Assembly (NCBI GenBank): GCA_000434915.1
Contig: FR882087.1
Location: 169,614-233,613, forward strand
Origin: Ruminococcus sp. CAG:563
GTDB lineage: Bacteria; Bacillota; Clostridia; Oscillospirales; Acutalibacteraceae
Direction of reading: 5' to 3'
DNA: 64,000 bases
Shown: positions 17,114 to 24,697 of the stretch, piece by piece
Layout of the letters: every line of letters starts with the position of its first letter
How positions within the stretch are numbered: the stretch's first letter is position 1
Translations under genes and position numbers: made by a program
Notes under the pieces: model-generated
What the model saw: only the letters and a program-made list of their open reading frames with translations
Databases searched by the model: none
What the model was told of the DNA's origin: nothing

Positions 17114-17133
17114 TTAGCGTGTTAATACGCTAA
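17114..17133. promoter_or_regulatory. Probable HisR operator
   Basis: TTAGCGTGTTAATACGCTAA, arms TTAGCGT and ACGCTAA around a TTAA-containing centre. It lies directly after the -10 of the his promoter, so a bound repressor would block transcription start. A further arm, CACGCTAA, sits at 17142-17149 inside the promoter spacer. Confidence 0.78.
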
Positions 17134-17134
17134 C

Positions 17135-17163
17135 ATAATAGCACGCTAATATATGAAAGTCAA
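17135..17163 (-). promoter_or_regulatory. Sigma-A promoter of the his operon
   Basis: Minus strand TTGACT (17163-17158), 17 nt, TATTAT (17140-17135). No T-box is present in the short leader, so control is probably by the protein operator. Confidence 0.8.
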
Positions 17164-17197
17164 GGGAAATTCGGTTATTTGTTCCGTTAATTTTAAA

Positions 17198-17228
17198 AAA
17201 GCAGACGATTTAAACAACCGCCTGCTTT
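17198..17228 (-). terminator. Terminator after asnB
   Basis: AAAGCAGGCG pairing with CGTCTGCTTT and followed on the minus strand by TTTAAAA. Separates asnB from the his promoter. Confidence 0.75.
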
Positions 17229-17240
17229 CCATTTTATAAT

Positions 17241-18818
17241 TTATTTGCCGCTGTCGCCGTAGTTTGAAAGAACTCTTGCGGATGGGTCATTAACGTCACA
17301 GCCCTCCCAGCTCTTGTTCGGCATCCAGAAATCAACTATCATCTGAGACTGTCCCGGATAATACTTTTCAAAAATCTCTCTGTAAAGAAGCGATTCCTTT
17401 GTGAACGGCTTTGCATGGTCATACTTCTCGCACTTCTCGGCAAATTCTTCATCAGTATAATAAGTGCTTGCAAACTCCTTGAGGTAGTCAACCATTGAAT
17501 GACCTACAGCGTCGGAGAAAGCAGCCTTTTCACGGTAAAGAATGTCGTGAGGAAGATAATCACCTTCGAATGCATGACGAAGAAGATACTTGCCCTTGCC
17601 GTACTTGTTGAGCTTCTTCTCGGGATCAACGGACATAACATATTTTACAAAGTCAAGATCACCGAACGGTACACGGGCTTCAAGGCTGTTGACGGAAATA
17701 CAACGGTCGGCACGAAGAACATCGTACATATGAAGCTCACGGATTCTCTTCTGCGACTCCTTCTGAAACTCCTCGGCAGACGGAGCAAAGTCCGTGTACT
17801 TGTAGCCGAAAAGCTCATCGGAAATCTCACCCGTAAGAAGAACTCGTATATCGGTGTTCTCGTGAATCCATTTGCAAAGAAGATACATACCCATCGAAGC
17901 ACGGATAGTCGTTATATCAAATGTGCCGAGGAGATGAATAACATCATCGAGCGAATCGAGAACCTGCTGTTTCGTCATGATGACCTCTGTGTGATCGCTG
18001 CCGATATAATCCGCAACCTGCTTAGCATACTTGAGGTCGATTGCGTCCTCGCTCATGCCGATTGCAAATGTTCGAATCGGCTTGTCACTCTTTTTCTGAG
18101 CGATTGCACATACAAGTGAAGAATCAAGTCCGCCGGAAAGAAGAAAGCCGACCTTTGCATCTGCAACAAGTCTTTTTTCAACGCCTGCAACGAGCTTATC
18201 ATGGATCTTTGAGCAAATCTCATCAAGCGAATCGTAGCTGACCTTATCAACTGCGGCAATATCGCAATAGCAATGGAATTCGCCGCCCTTGTAATAATGT
18301 CCCGGAGGGAACGGCATGATATCCTTGCACATTCCCACAAGGTTTTTAGCCTCGCTTGCAAAAACGACTGTACCCTTTTCGTCATGGCCGTAATAAAGCG
18401 GTCTGATACCGATCGGGTCTCTTGCGGCTATGTACTCGCCGGCTTCTGCATCATAGATAATCATTGCAAATTCGGCGTCAAGCATCTTGAACATATCAAC
18501 GCCGTACTCACGATACATTGGGAGAATAATCTCACAGTCAGAGCCGCTTTTAAAAGTATATTTCTTGCTCAGCTCTTCCTTTGTCTTTTCAAAGCCGTAA
18601 AGCTCGCCGTTGCATATTGCATAGCTGCCGTCAAGCTCAAACGGCTGCATTCCATCGGGAGTTAATCCCATAATAGAAAGACGGTGAAATCCTAAAAGAC
18701 CCTTGCCTGTATCAACGATACGGCTGTCATCGGGGCCTCTGGATACCGTCTTATCAAAACCTTTTTTAAATCTCTCAAAATCGTCACAGCTGTCGCAGTA
18801 ACCCATAATTGAACACAT
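17241..18818 (-). CDS. asnB: Asparagine synthase (glutamine-hydrolysing)
   Basis: A 525-residue AsnB that makes asparagine from aspartate, glutamine and ATP. After removal of Met1 the catalytic cysteine is Cys2 (MCSIMGYC), so the ATG at 18818 must be the start, and GGAGG sits 8 nt before it; the open frame upstream is leader RNA. The amidotransferase half has FHRLSIMGLTPDGMQP and ICNGELYG; the synthetase half has the PP-loop FLLSGGLDSSLVCAIA near residue 235 and GEISDELFGYKY near residue 335. It is preceded by an asparagine T-box and lies downstream of glnN on the same strand. Confidence 0.96.
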   Translation of the reverse strand: MCSIMGYCDSCDDFERFKKGFDKTVSRGPDDSRIVDTGKGLLGFHRLSIMGLTPDGMQPFELDGSYAICNGELYGFEKTKEELSKKYTFKSGSDCEIILPMYREYGVDMFKMLDAEFAMIIYDAEAGEYIAARDPIGIRPLYYGHDEKGTVVFASEAKNLVGMCKDIMPFPPGHYYKGGEFHCYCDIAAVDKVSYDSLDEICSKIHDKLVAGVEKRLVADAKVGFLLSGGLDSSLVCAIAQKKSDKPIRTFAIGMSEDAIDLKYAKQVADYIGSDHTEVIMTKQQVLDSLDDVIHLLGTFDITTIRASMGMYLLCKWIHENTDIRVLLTGEISDELFGYKYTDFAPSAEEFQKESQKRIRELHMYDVLRADRCISVNSLEARVPFGDLDFVKYVMSVDPEKKLNKYGKGKYLLRHAFEGDYLPHDILYREKAAFSDAVGHSMVDYLKEFASTYYTDEEFAEKCEKYDHAKPFTKESLLYREIFEKYYPGQSQMIVDFWMPNKSWEGCDVNDPSARVLSNYGDSGK

Positions 18819-18849
18819 AATAAAATCCTCCGTGATTTTTTTCAGCATA

Positions 18850-19080
18850 GAATAGGGCAGGTGCCGTAACCCGCTGTGCCACCTATTTTTGTTCTTTGGG
18901 GTCTCTGTCAAGACCCTGTCAGTTTAACGGTTGACCTCCGTCTCACCTACTCAATAATCTTTCGGATCGAAGCTCGTCGGATGTTATTCGTGCAGCTTCC
19001 GCTGTGCGGCTTCCACCGTTCCGCACTCTCTGAGAGTGAACCTCTGCATTACTTCTTCCGACTCAAACGCCTTTAACCTT
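18850..19080 (-). promoter_or_regulatory. T-box leader, Asn specifier (AAC)
   Basis: The T-box sequence AGGTGGCACAGCGGG is at 18883-18869 on the minus strand. Stem I closes by GTCGGA/TCCGAC and has a specifier loop with GAAGTAA on one side and GAATAACA on the other; the specifier codon is AAC, asparagine. Stem III is GGGTCT/AGACCC. The antiterminator helix pairs AATAGG with CCTATT and GCGGG with CCTGC. No hairpin followed by a U-run separates it from asnB; instead AAAATC/GATTTT brackets the ribosome site. Confidence 0.9.
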
Positions 19081-19116
19081 ATTGTCTTTATTATTCGTCT
19101 TATCAATCGTCGTCTT

Positions 19117-19160
19117 GGTATCTGTTTGCCCCCTCTGCGTTGAAGAGGGGACAAGATACC
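19117..19160 (-). other. Large hairpin between glnN and the asnB T-box
   Basis: GGTATC/GATACC plus TTGTCCCCTC paired with GAGGGGGCAA. There is no U-tract after it on the minus strand, so it may be an RNA stabiliser or processing site rather than a terminator. No convincing promoter for asnB was found downstream of it. Confidence 0.55.
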
Positions 19161-19188
19161 GAGAAAGGATAAATCAATAAGGAGTTGT

Positions 19189-21285
19189 TTATTTTACGCC
19201 GAAGAGGAGATCGCCGTAGGTCGGGAACGGCCAGTAGCTCTCTGCCGTAATCGTCTCTGCCTCATCGCATGCAATACGAAGAACGGACATCTTCGGAAGA
19301 ACATCATCACGAATAGCTTCGGAAGCCTCGGTGATATCCTTGATTGTGTTGTACTTAACCAGTGCAACCTCAAGCTCTTTAGTTGCCGCATCCATTTCGT
19401 CAACAAGAACGGAAAGCTTCTTGAGCATATCTTCCTCATACTTTACGGAAATTCCGGCAACGGAATTCTTCTTTGCACTGTAAGCTGTGGCAATATCGGA
19501 AACATACTTTTCAACGGCCGGAATAATTTCTTTCCTTGCCATGTCAACCATTGTGTTACCTTCGATATTAACCGTCTTGCAGTAGTTTTCAAGAGTAATT
19601 TCGTAACGTGATACGATCTCGGCAGGTGAGAAAATCTTGTGAGCCGTAAGCATATCGACGTTCTTCTTCTCAAGCAGGGTCGGAAGTGCATCGGGAGTTG
19701 TGCGAAGATTGAGAAGTCCTCTCTTCTCCGTAGCTTCCTTGATCCATGCATCGTCATAGCCGTTGCCGTTGAAGATGATTCTCTTGTGATCCTTAATGGT
19801 CTTTTTAATCATGTCATGGAGAGCTGTCTCAAAATCGTCAACGCCCTCAAGACGGTCTGCGTAAATCTTAAGGCTCTCTGCAACTGCTGCGTTAAGCATG
19901 ATATTTGTGCAAGCAATACTGTTTGCCGAGCCGAGCATACGGAACTCGAACTTGTTGCCTGTAAATGCAAACGGTGAGGTACGGTTTCTGTCCGTTGTGT
20001 CTCTGAAGAACTTCGGAAGGACATGAACGCCGAGCTTCATAACCGTCTTTTCTGCTCCGCTGTACGGCTTGTCGCTCTCAATAGCCTCAAGAACCTCTGT
20101 AAGCTCATCGCCAAGGAAGATTGAAACAACTGCCGGCGGTGCTTCATTTGCACCGAGTCTGTGGTCGTTACCTGCTGTTGCAACGGAAAGACGAAGAAGA
20201 TCCTGATAATCGTCAACCGCCTTGATAACTGCGCAAAGGAAAAGCAGGAACTGAGCGTTCTCGTAAGGCGTTTCGCCCGGAGTAAGGAGGTTTACGCCTG
20301 TGTCGGTAGCCATTGACCAGTTGTTGTGCTTGCCGCTGCCGTTTACACCTGCGAACGGCTTCTCGTGAAGGAGACATACAAGGCCGTGCTTTGCAGCAAC
20401 CTTCTGCATAATCTCCATAGTGATCTGGTTGTGATCCGTTGCAATGTTTGTTGTTGAATAAATCGGAGCAAGCTCATGCTGAGCCGGAGCAACCTCATTA
20501 TGCTCTGTCTTGGCAAGGATACCGAGCTTCCAAAGCTCCTCGTTAAGGTCTGCCATATATTCGGCAACTCTCGGCTTGATAACGCCGAAATAGTGATCGT
20601 CCATTTCCTGACCCTTCGGCGGCTTTGCTCCGAAAAGGGTTCTGCCCGTGAACTTCAAATCCTTACGCTTTTCATACATTTCCTTATCAATAAGGAAGTA
20701 TTCCTGCTCCGGACCGACCGAAGTGCGAACGCACTTTACGTCTTCATTGCCAAAGAGCTTGAGGATTCTCATTGCCTGCTTGTTAAGGGCCTGCATTGAG
20801 CGAAGAAGCGGTGTTTTCTTATCAAGTGCCTCACCGCCGTATGAACAGAAAGCGGTGGGAATGCAAAGGGTATTACCCTTGATAAATGCGTATGATGTCG
20901 GGTCCCATGCGGTATAGCCTCTTGCCTCAAATGTTGCACGAAGTCCGCCCGAGGGGAAAGATGATGCGTCAGGCTCGCCCTTGATAAGCTCTTTGCCTGA
21001 GAATTCCATGATTACTCTGCCGTCGGGAGCGGGAGAGATGAAGCTGTCGTGCTTCTCAGCCGTGATACCCGTAAGCGGCTGGAACCAGTGTGTGAAATGA
21101 GTTGCACCGTGTGCGACCGCCCAGTCCTTCATTGCTTCTGCGACTGCGTTTGCCACATCGGGATTAAGGCTTCTGCCCTCGTCAATGGTTCTCTTAAGCG
21201 AACGGTAAACGCTTGTTGACAAATTAGCTTTCATCACCCTGTCGTCAAAAACAAGACTTCCGAAATACTCCGGTACGGTTTTCAT
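19189..21285 (-). CDS. glnN: Glutamine synthetase type III
   Basis: A 698-residue GSIII, which makes glutamine from glutamate and ammonia; GSIII is far longer than GSI and is common in Bacteroidetes and Clostridia. Motifs: HFTHWFQPLTGITAEKHDSF near residue 65, FSGKELIKGEPDASSFPSGG near 95, VGPEQEYFLID near 185, NEVAPAQHELAP near 255, and the ATP-site GVNGSGKHNNWSMAT near residue 315. The start at 21285 (MKTVPEYFGSLVF) has AAAGGAG at 8 nt. It sits behind a long structured leader and may run on into asnB, which would couple the synthesis of both amides. Confidence 0.96.
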   Translation of the reverse strand: MKTVPEYFGSLVFDDRVMKANLSTSVYRSLKRTIDEGRSLNPDVANAVAEAMKDWAVAHGATHFTHWFQPLTGITAEKHDSFISPAPDGRVIMEFSGKELIKGEPDASSFPSGGLRATFEARGYTAWDPTSYAFIKGNTLCIPTAFCSYGGEALDKKTPLLRSMQALNKQAMRILKLFGNEDVKCVRTSVGPEQEYFLIDKEMYEKRKDLKFTGRTLFGAKPPKGQEMDDHYFGVIKPRVAEYMADLNEELWKLGILAKTEHNEVAPAQHELAPIYSTTNIATDHNQITMEIMQKVAAKHGLVCLLHEKPFAGVNGSGKHNNWSMATDTGVNLLTPGETPYENAQFLLFLCAVIKAVDDYQDLLRLSVATAGNDHRLGANEAPPAVVSIFLGDELTEVLEAIESDKPYSGAEKTVMKLGVHVLPKFFRDTTDRNRTSPFAFTGNKFEFRMLGSANSIACTNIMLNAAVAESLKIYADRLEGVDDFETALHDMIKKTIKDHKRIIFNGNGYDDAWIKEATEKRGLLNLRTTPDALPTLLEKKNVDMLTAHKIFSPAEIVSRYEITLENYCKTVNIEGNTMVDMARKEIIPAVEKYVSDIATAYSAKKNSVAGISVKYEEDMLKKLSVLVDEMDAATKELEVALVKYNTIKDITEASEAIRDDVLPKMSVLRIACDEAETITAESYWPFPTYGDLLFGVK

Positions 21286-21305
21286 AACCAACACTCCTTT
21301 TAAAT

Positions 21306-21364
21306 AAAAATTAAAAACGGGGCAGAGAGTCCATGATACTGTCATGAGACGCCGTTGCCCCGTT
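21306..21364 (-). terminator. Attenuator-type terminator in the glnN leader
   Basis: AACGGGGCA (21364-21356) pairs with TGCCCCGTT (21324-21316), with an inner CATGA/TCATG hairpin, followed by TTTAATTTTTATTT and then, within 10 nt, the glnN ribosome site. The position between a structured leader and the gene is that of a regulated terminator. Confidence 0.75.
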
Positions 21365-21414
21365 AAATATACTGTTGTAATTGTTTGTAGGTTTGTTTAG
21401 CTCAGCACACATCA

Positions 21415-21674
21415 AATTCAAGCCGCCATAACGCAGGAAAAGACGTGCTATAAACTTTTTCTTATCGATTAGAGTGCGTTAGTTCCAAGGCTTGGCGGTG
21501 CCGACATACTTAGGTATTTCAAGCCGCCATAACGCAGGAAAAGACGTACTATAAACTTTTTCTTATCGATTTCTTATTGCTTAGAGTTCGTCGATTTCAA
21601 GGCGAAACGTCGCAGACATACGCTTGTATTTCAAGACGTTTCAACGCCGAAAGCGGCGCGCTATAAGCAATAAG
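21415..21674 (-). promoter_or_regulatory. Tandem structured RNA units in the glnN leader
   Basis: Two full units and a truncated third with a period of about 101 nt. A 54-nt stretch at 21518-21571 recurs at 21417-21470 with one base changed. Unit 1 (21674-21573) closes by an 11-bp perfect helix, 21664-21674 with 21573-21583. Units 1 and 2 share CTTGAAATAC, a 4-nt loop and GTATGTC(T/G)GC inside different but compatible stems (AACGT/ACGTT and GGCGG/CCGCC), plus TATAG at the 5' end and CTCTAA at the 3' end. I do not recognise a known riboswitch class. Confidence 0.8.
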
Positions 21675-21711
21675 AAAAGGCGTCAGAGAGCTCCATTACT
21701 CTCAGACGCCT
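21667..21711 (-). other. Hairpin at the 5' end of the glnN transcript
   Basis: AGGCGTC/GACGCCT with inner GAGAG/CTCTC, followed by TTTTCTTATT on the minus strand. It starts about 10 nt after the expected transcription start and could be an early terminator or a stability hairpin. Parts of its sequence (GGCGTCT and CTCTCTG) recur in the 3' attenuator. Confidence 0.65.
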
Positions 21712-21727
21712 TTGCCTTTATGTCGAC

Positions 21728-21755
21728 ATTATAACGCAAAAAATTATTTTGTCAA
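21728..21755 (-). promoter_or_regulatory. Sigma-A promoter of glnN
   Basis: Minus strand TTGACA (21755-21750), 16 nt, TATAAT (21733-21728): a near-consensus promoter giving a leader of about 435 nt. Confidence 0.85.
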
Positions 21756-21810
21756 CCCTTTTTAGAAAATTTTTTTGAATTTGTATTTTTCATACAAAAT
21801 CCTGTCAAAA

Positions 21811-22470
21811 TCAAGAGAATTCTTTTTCAATTACATCATATGTGTTTGAGGTTTCAAGCGTTACACCGCTGTTGTATTCCGATGAAACGATTTTGTCGTT
21901 CCACTCCTGCGAGGTTTCATCGCTGCGTGCAAGCAAAATGGATGGAGTTAGCCTGCCGTCAATCAATGAATATTCGGTAATTTTATCCTGCAGCCCTGCG
22001 TCACGAATCGCAACAACTATTCCTTTGCCGTCACGAGCTTCGGTTATTACAGAGTGTCCCGTAAATTCAACCATTGTGCCGATATGGTCGGCTTTGCCCG
22101 TAACCGTATTATAGCGATAGACATATATGTCACGGAAGGCTGCCGAGGCCACACGAATATCCCAAACGAGAAGCTCCGCCGTACCATCGTCGTTAAAATC
22201 AAAAAGCGCATATGTCGGCAGTTCATCGGCTCTCGAATCATTATAATGATAAATGTTTTCGATAAGCCTATCCTTGTATGCCTTAAGAATATTTTGACTA
22301 TCGGCGGTTTCCGTTTCGTCTTTAACCGTTGTATCGGTCTCGGCTTCTGTCGTTGTGTTTACTTCAAGTGTCGAATCTGATGTGTTTGCAGCTTTTTGGG
22401 CCGAATGACATGCACAAAAAGCTGTTGCGAACACCGATGCAAGAATAAATGATATAATTAATTTTTTCAT
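21811..22470 (-). CDS. Secreted lipoprotein of unknown function
   Basis: A 219-residue protein with an N-terminal lipoprotein signal: MKKLIISFILASVFATAFCAC, with lipidation expected at the first Cys. A Thr/Glu/Asp-rich linker (residues 30-60) follows, then a globular part. ALFDFNDDGTAELLVWD near residue 88 resembles calcium-binding DxNDDG loops seen in dockerin- or FG-GAP-like proteins. No enzyme motif is recognised. It lies downstream of the leucine-rich-repeat surface protein on the same strand with 34 nt between, so the two may be expressed together at the cell surface. Confidence 0.72.
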   Translation of the reverse strand: MKKLIISFILASVFATAFCACHSAQKAANTSDSTLEVNTTTEAETDTTVKDETETADSQNILKAYKDRLIENIYHYNDSRADELPTYALFDFNDDGTAELLVWDIRVASAAFRDIYVYRYNTVTGKADHIGTMVEFTGHSVITEARDGKGIVVAIRDAGLQDKITEYSLIDGRLTPSILLARSDETSQEWNDKIVSSEYNSGVTLETSNTYDVIEKEFS

Positions 22471-22504
22471 TTCAATATTCCCTGTATAAATTTGTTTATT
22501 GATA

Positions 22505-24481
22505 TTAAGCTATTGTCAATGACGTCCGTGAAAAAATCGGATTTCCCGGTTGAAACGGAAATGTACCCCGAAAAAGCCAATGAATAATCCACTGAATAAT
22601 CCCCTGCCAAAACGTATACTTGACCGTAATTTTACAAGTGTCGGAAACCGAATGTCCGTTGGAATCCGTAACCGTTACGATAACATTTGCCGTTCCACTG
22701 CTAACGGTTTTGATGTTTCCGTCCTCATCAACGGTCAATACTTTTTTATTCGAGCTTTCATATTTAACAGTATATTCCGCACCCTCGTCAGCTGTAATTT
22801 TCGGTTCAATCTTAACTTTCTTTTTGTGCTTCATGGTTATGTCGTCAACCGATACATCTCTGACAAAAGCAACATAGTCAATTTTGCGTTCTTCCTTTTC
22901 AGAACAGTTTTTACAAGTCCTGATTTCAAGTCCGTCGGCTTTTGAGGTAGCCTCCCTAACTACAGTCCATTCGCCCCATGTGTGTCCGGTCTTTTCTAAA
23001 ACTTTTTTATTGAAAACTTCTTCACATACTGTACAATAATCATATTCAATGCCGTCTTCGCTACATGACGGTGCATTGACAACGTGGCGAAGCTCGTGCT
23101 CATGACCGTAATTAAAATGGATCTCCGCACCTTCCAAGCCTACCTCTTTTGTTATCGCAGCCCATTCTTCGGCAGAACCCGTATAATAGATGTCCCTCAG
23201 ATTCTTGCAATCGACAAAGGCATACTTGCCGATATGTGTAATACTCCTCGGAATAACAATGCTTTCAAAATCGGTACAGTCCGAGAAAACTCCACGCCCG
23301 ATTGTAAGATTCATTTCTTTGCCGTCTCCGTCGGCATTGATAACTCCTATCTGCGTTATGCCTGACGGAATAACGGCCTGTGAAAGACCTGCACATCCTG
23401 CAAATGCGCCCTCGCTGATATCCGATATATCTTCGGGTATAGCGGTTGTTGAACAGCCGGCGATAAGGGTGTTTGCGGCTGTCTCAATTATTGCATTACA
23501 GTTGTTTCGGCTGTCATAGAATTTATTATCCTTGTCAACCGTTATGCTCTCAAGCGAGATACAGTATGCCAAAGCATACAATCCTATTTTCTTTACGCTT
23601 CCCGGAATCTTAACAGCCTTCAGATTTTGGCAGTTCATAAATGCACAGTTGCCGATTTTTTCTACACTTGACGGAATGACTATGCTTTCAAGCTTTTTGG
23701 AAAGTCCAAAAGCATTGTCAGCTATCGTTATTGTCGAAGGTCTGAGCGTTGCCGAGATTATATCTACCGATGCATTGATGACGTAGTTGTCAAGATAGAG
23801 GATACCGTCCTCCCAATTTGCCTCATTATTAAAATACGCCGTATTTCTGAAAGCGTCTTCACCGATAGACTCCAAATTATTCGGGAGAGTTATGTCGGCA
23901 AGATTTTTGCAATCAAGGAATGCGAACCACTTGATTCTTTTAACGCTTTCGGGGATAACGATTGATTTAATCGCCGTTTCGTAGAAAGCATACTTGTCAA
24001 TTTCGGTTACGCCATAGGGAATATTGATGCTTTCGAGACCTGTACACTCGGCGAACGCATACCATTCAATATTCCTTACACTTTCGGGAAGAACAACTTC
24101 TTTGAGCCCCGAGCAGTCATCAAATGCAAATTTCCCTATGCGTACAACACCGTCGGGAATTGTCACGCTCTCGGCGACATGACAACCGAAGAAAGCATAA
24201 TCTCCGATACCCGTAATTCCGTCACCGATAATGATTTTTTTGATTTCATCTCTGTGAGAGGCCCACGGACTGTTATAATATAGATAATTTGTCATTGTGC
24301 CGCTTCCGCTTATCGTAAGAACGGCGGTTGCTTCGTCATAATCATAAGTAACATTCTCGCCGCAAGCTCCCGACACCGCCGAAGCACTTGGCACGAGGTT
24401 GATTCCTGTTGCAGGTGCAATGCCGATAAGCATTATTACAGCCAAAGCAACAGATAAAATTTGTTTAATTTTCTTTTTCAT
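22505..24481 (-). CDS. BspA-type leucine-rich-repeat surface protein with Ig-like domain
   Basis: A 658-residue secreted protein. A signal peptide (MKKKIKQILSVALAVIMLIG, cleavage after SASA) is followed by GENVTYDYDEATAVLTISGSG and then about a dozen BspA/LRR_5 repeats of the form I.eyAF..C..L..i.iP.sV..I, residues about 70-460. A CxxC-type segment (SCSEDGIEYDYCTVCEEVF) and a bacterial Ig-like domain (VSVDDITMKHKKKVKIEPKI to VTVTDSNG) finish the protein; the end is WQGIIQWIIHWLFRG, with no sortase motif. The start at 24481 has GGAGG at 8 nt. BspA-like proteins take part in adhesion to host or other bacteria; that role is inferred. Confidence 0.88.
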   Translation of the reverse strand: MKKKIKQILSVALAVIMLIGIAPATGINLVPSASAVSGACGENVTYDYDEATAVLTISGSGTMTNYLYYNSPWASHRDEIKKIIIGDGITGIGDYAFFGCHVAESVTIPDGVVRIGKFAFDDCSGLKEVVLPESVRNIEWYAFAECTGLESINIPYGVTEIDKYAFYETAIKSIVIPESVKRIKWFAFLDCKNLADITLPNNLESIGEDAFRNTAYFNNEANWEDGILYLDNYVINASVDIISATLRPSTITIADNAFGLSKKLESIVIPSSVEKIGNCAFMNCQNLKAVKIPGSVKKIGLYALAYCISLESITVDKDNKFYDSRNNCNAIIETAANTLIAGCSTTAIPEDISDISEGAFAGCAGLSQAVIPSGITQIGVINADGDGKEMNLTIGRGVFSDCTDFESIVIPRSITHIGKYAFVDCKNLRDIYYTGSAEEWAAITKEVGLEGAEIHFNYGHEHELRHVVNAPSCSEDGIEYDYCTVCEEVFNKKVLEKTGHTWGEWTVVREATSKADGLEIRTCKNCSEKEERKIDYVAFVRDVSVDDITMKHKKKVKIEPKITADEGAEYTVKYESSNKKVLTVDEDGNIKTVSSGTANVIVTVTDSNGHSVSDTCKITVKYTFWQGIIQWIIHWLFRGTFPFQPGNPIFSRTSLTIA

Positions 24482-24644
24482 ATGTTTTTCCTCCGATTTC
24501 AAAATGCTTTTAAGCCGTCGTGCAGACAAAAAAATAACCCTTGTCGACAAATAGATTTGACAAAGGCGTCTGCAAATCCCTTCTGTCCCCTTATCAACCC
24601 CTTTCATTAATTTTATACCATATAATTTTCTATTTGTCAAATAA

Positions 24645-24680
24645 AGTCTCCCGATGGTTCACACAAGACCATGGGAGACT
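24645..24680. terminator. Strong hairpin between membrane protein gene and LRR gene
   Basis: AGTCTCCC-GATGGT paired with ACCAT-GGGAGACT; on the minus strand it is followed by TTATTT, ending the transcript of the polytopic membrane protein. Confidence 0.7.
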
Positions 24681-24697
24681 CTGTTTGTTTATAATAC

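Noticed and set aside
21660..21720. ANTAR-type antitermination hairpin in the glnN leader
   Set aside because: The first hairpin can form a six-base loop with A1 and G4, but the attenuator hairpin cannot, and no ANTAR regulator is nearby.
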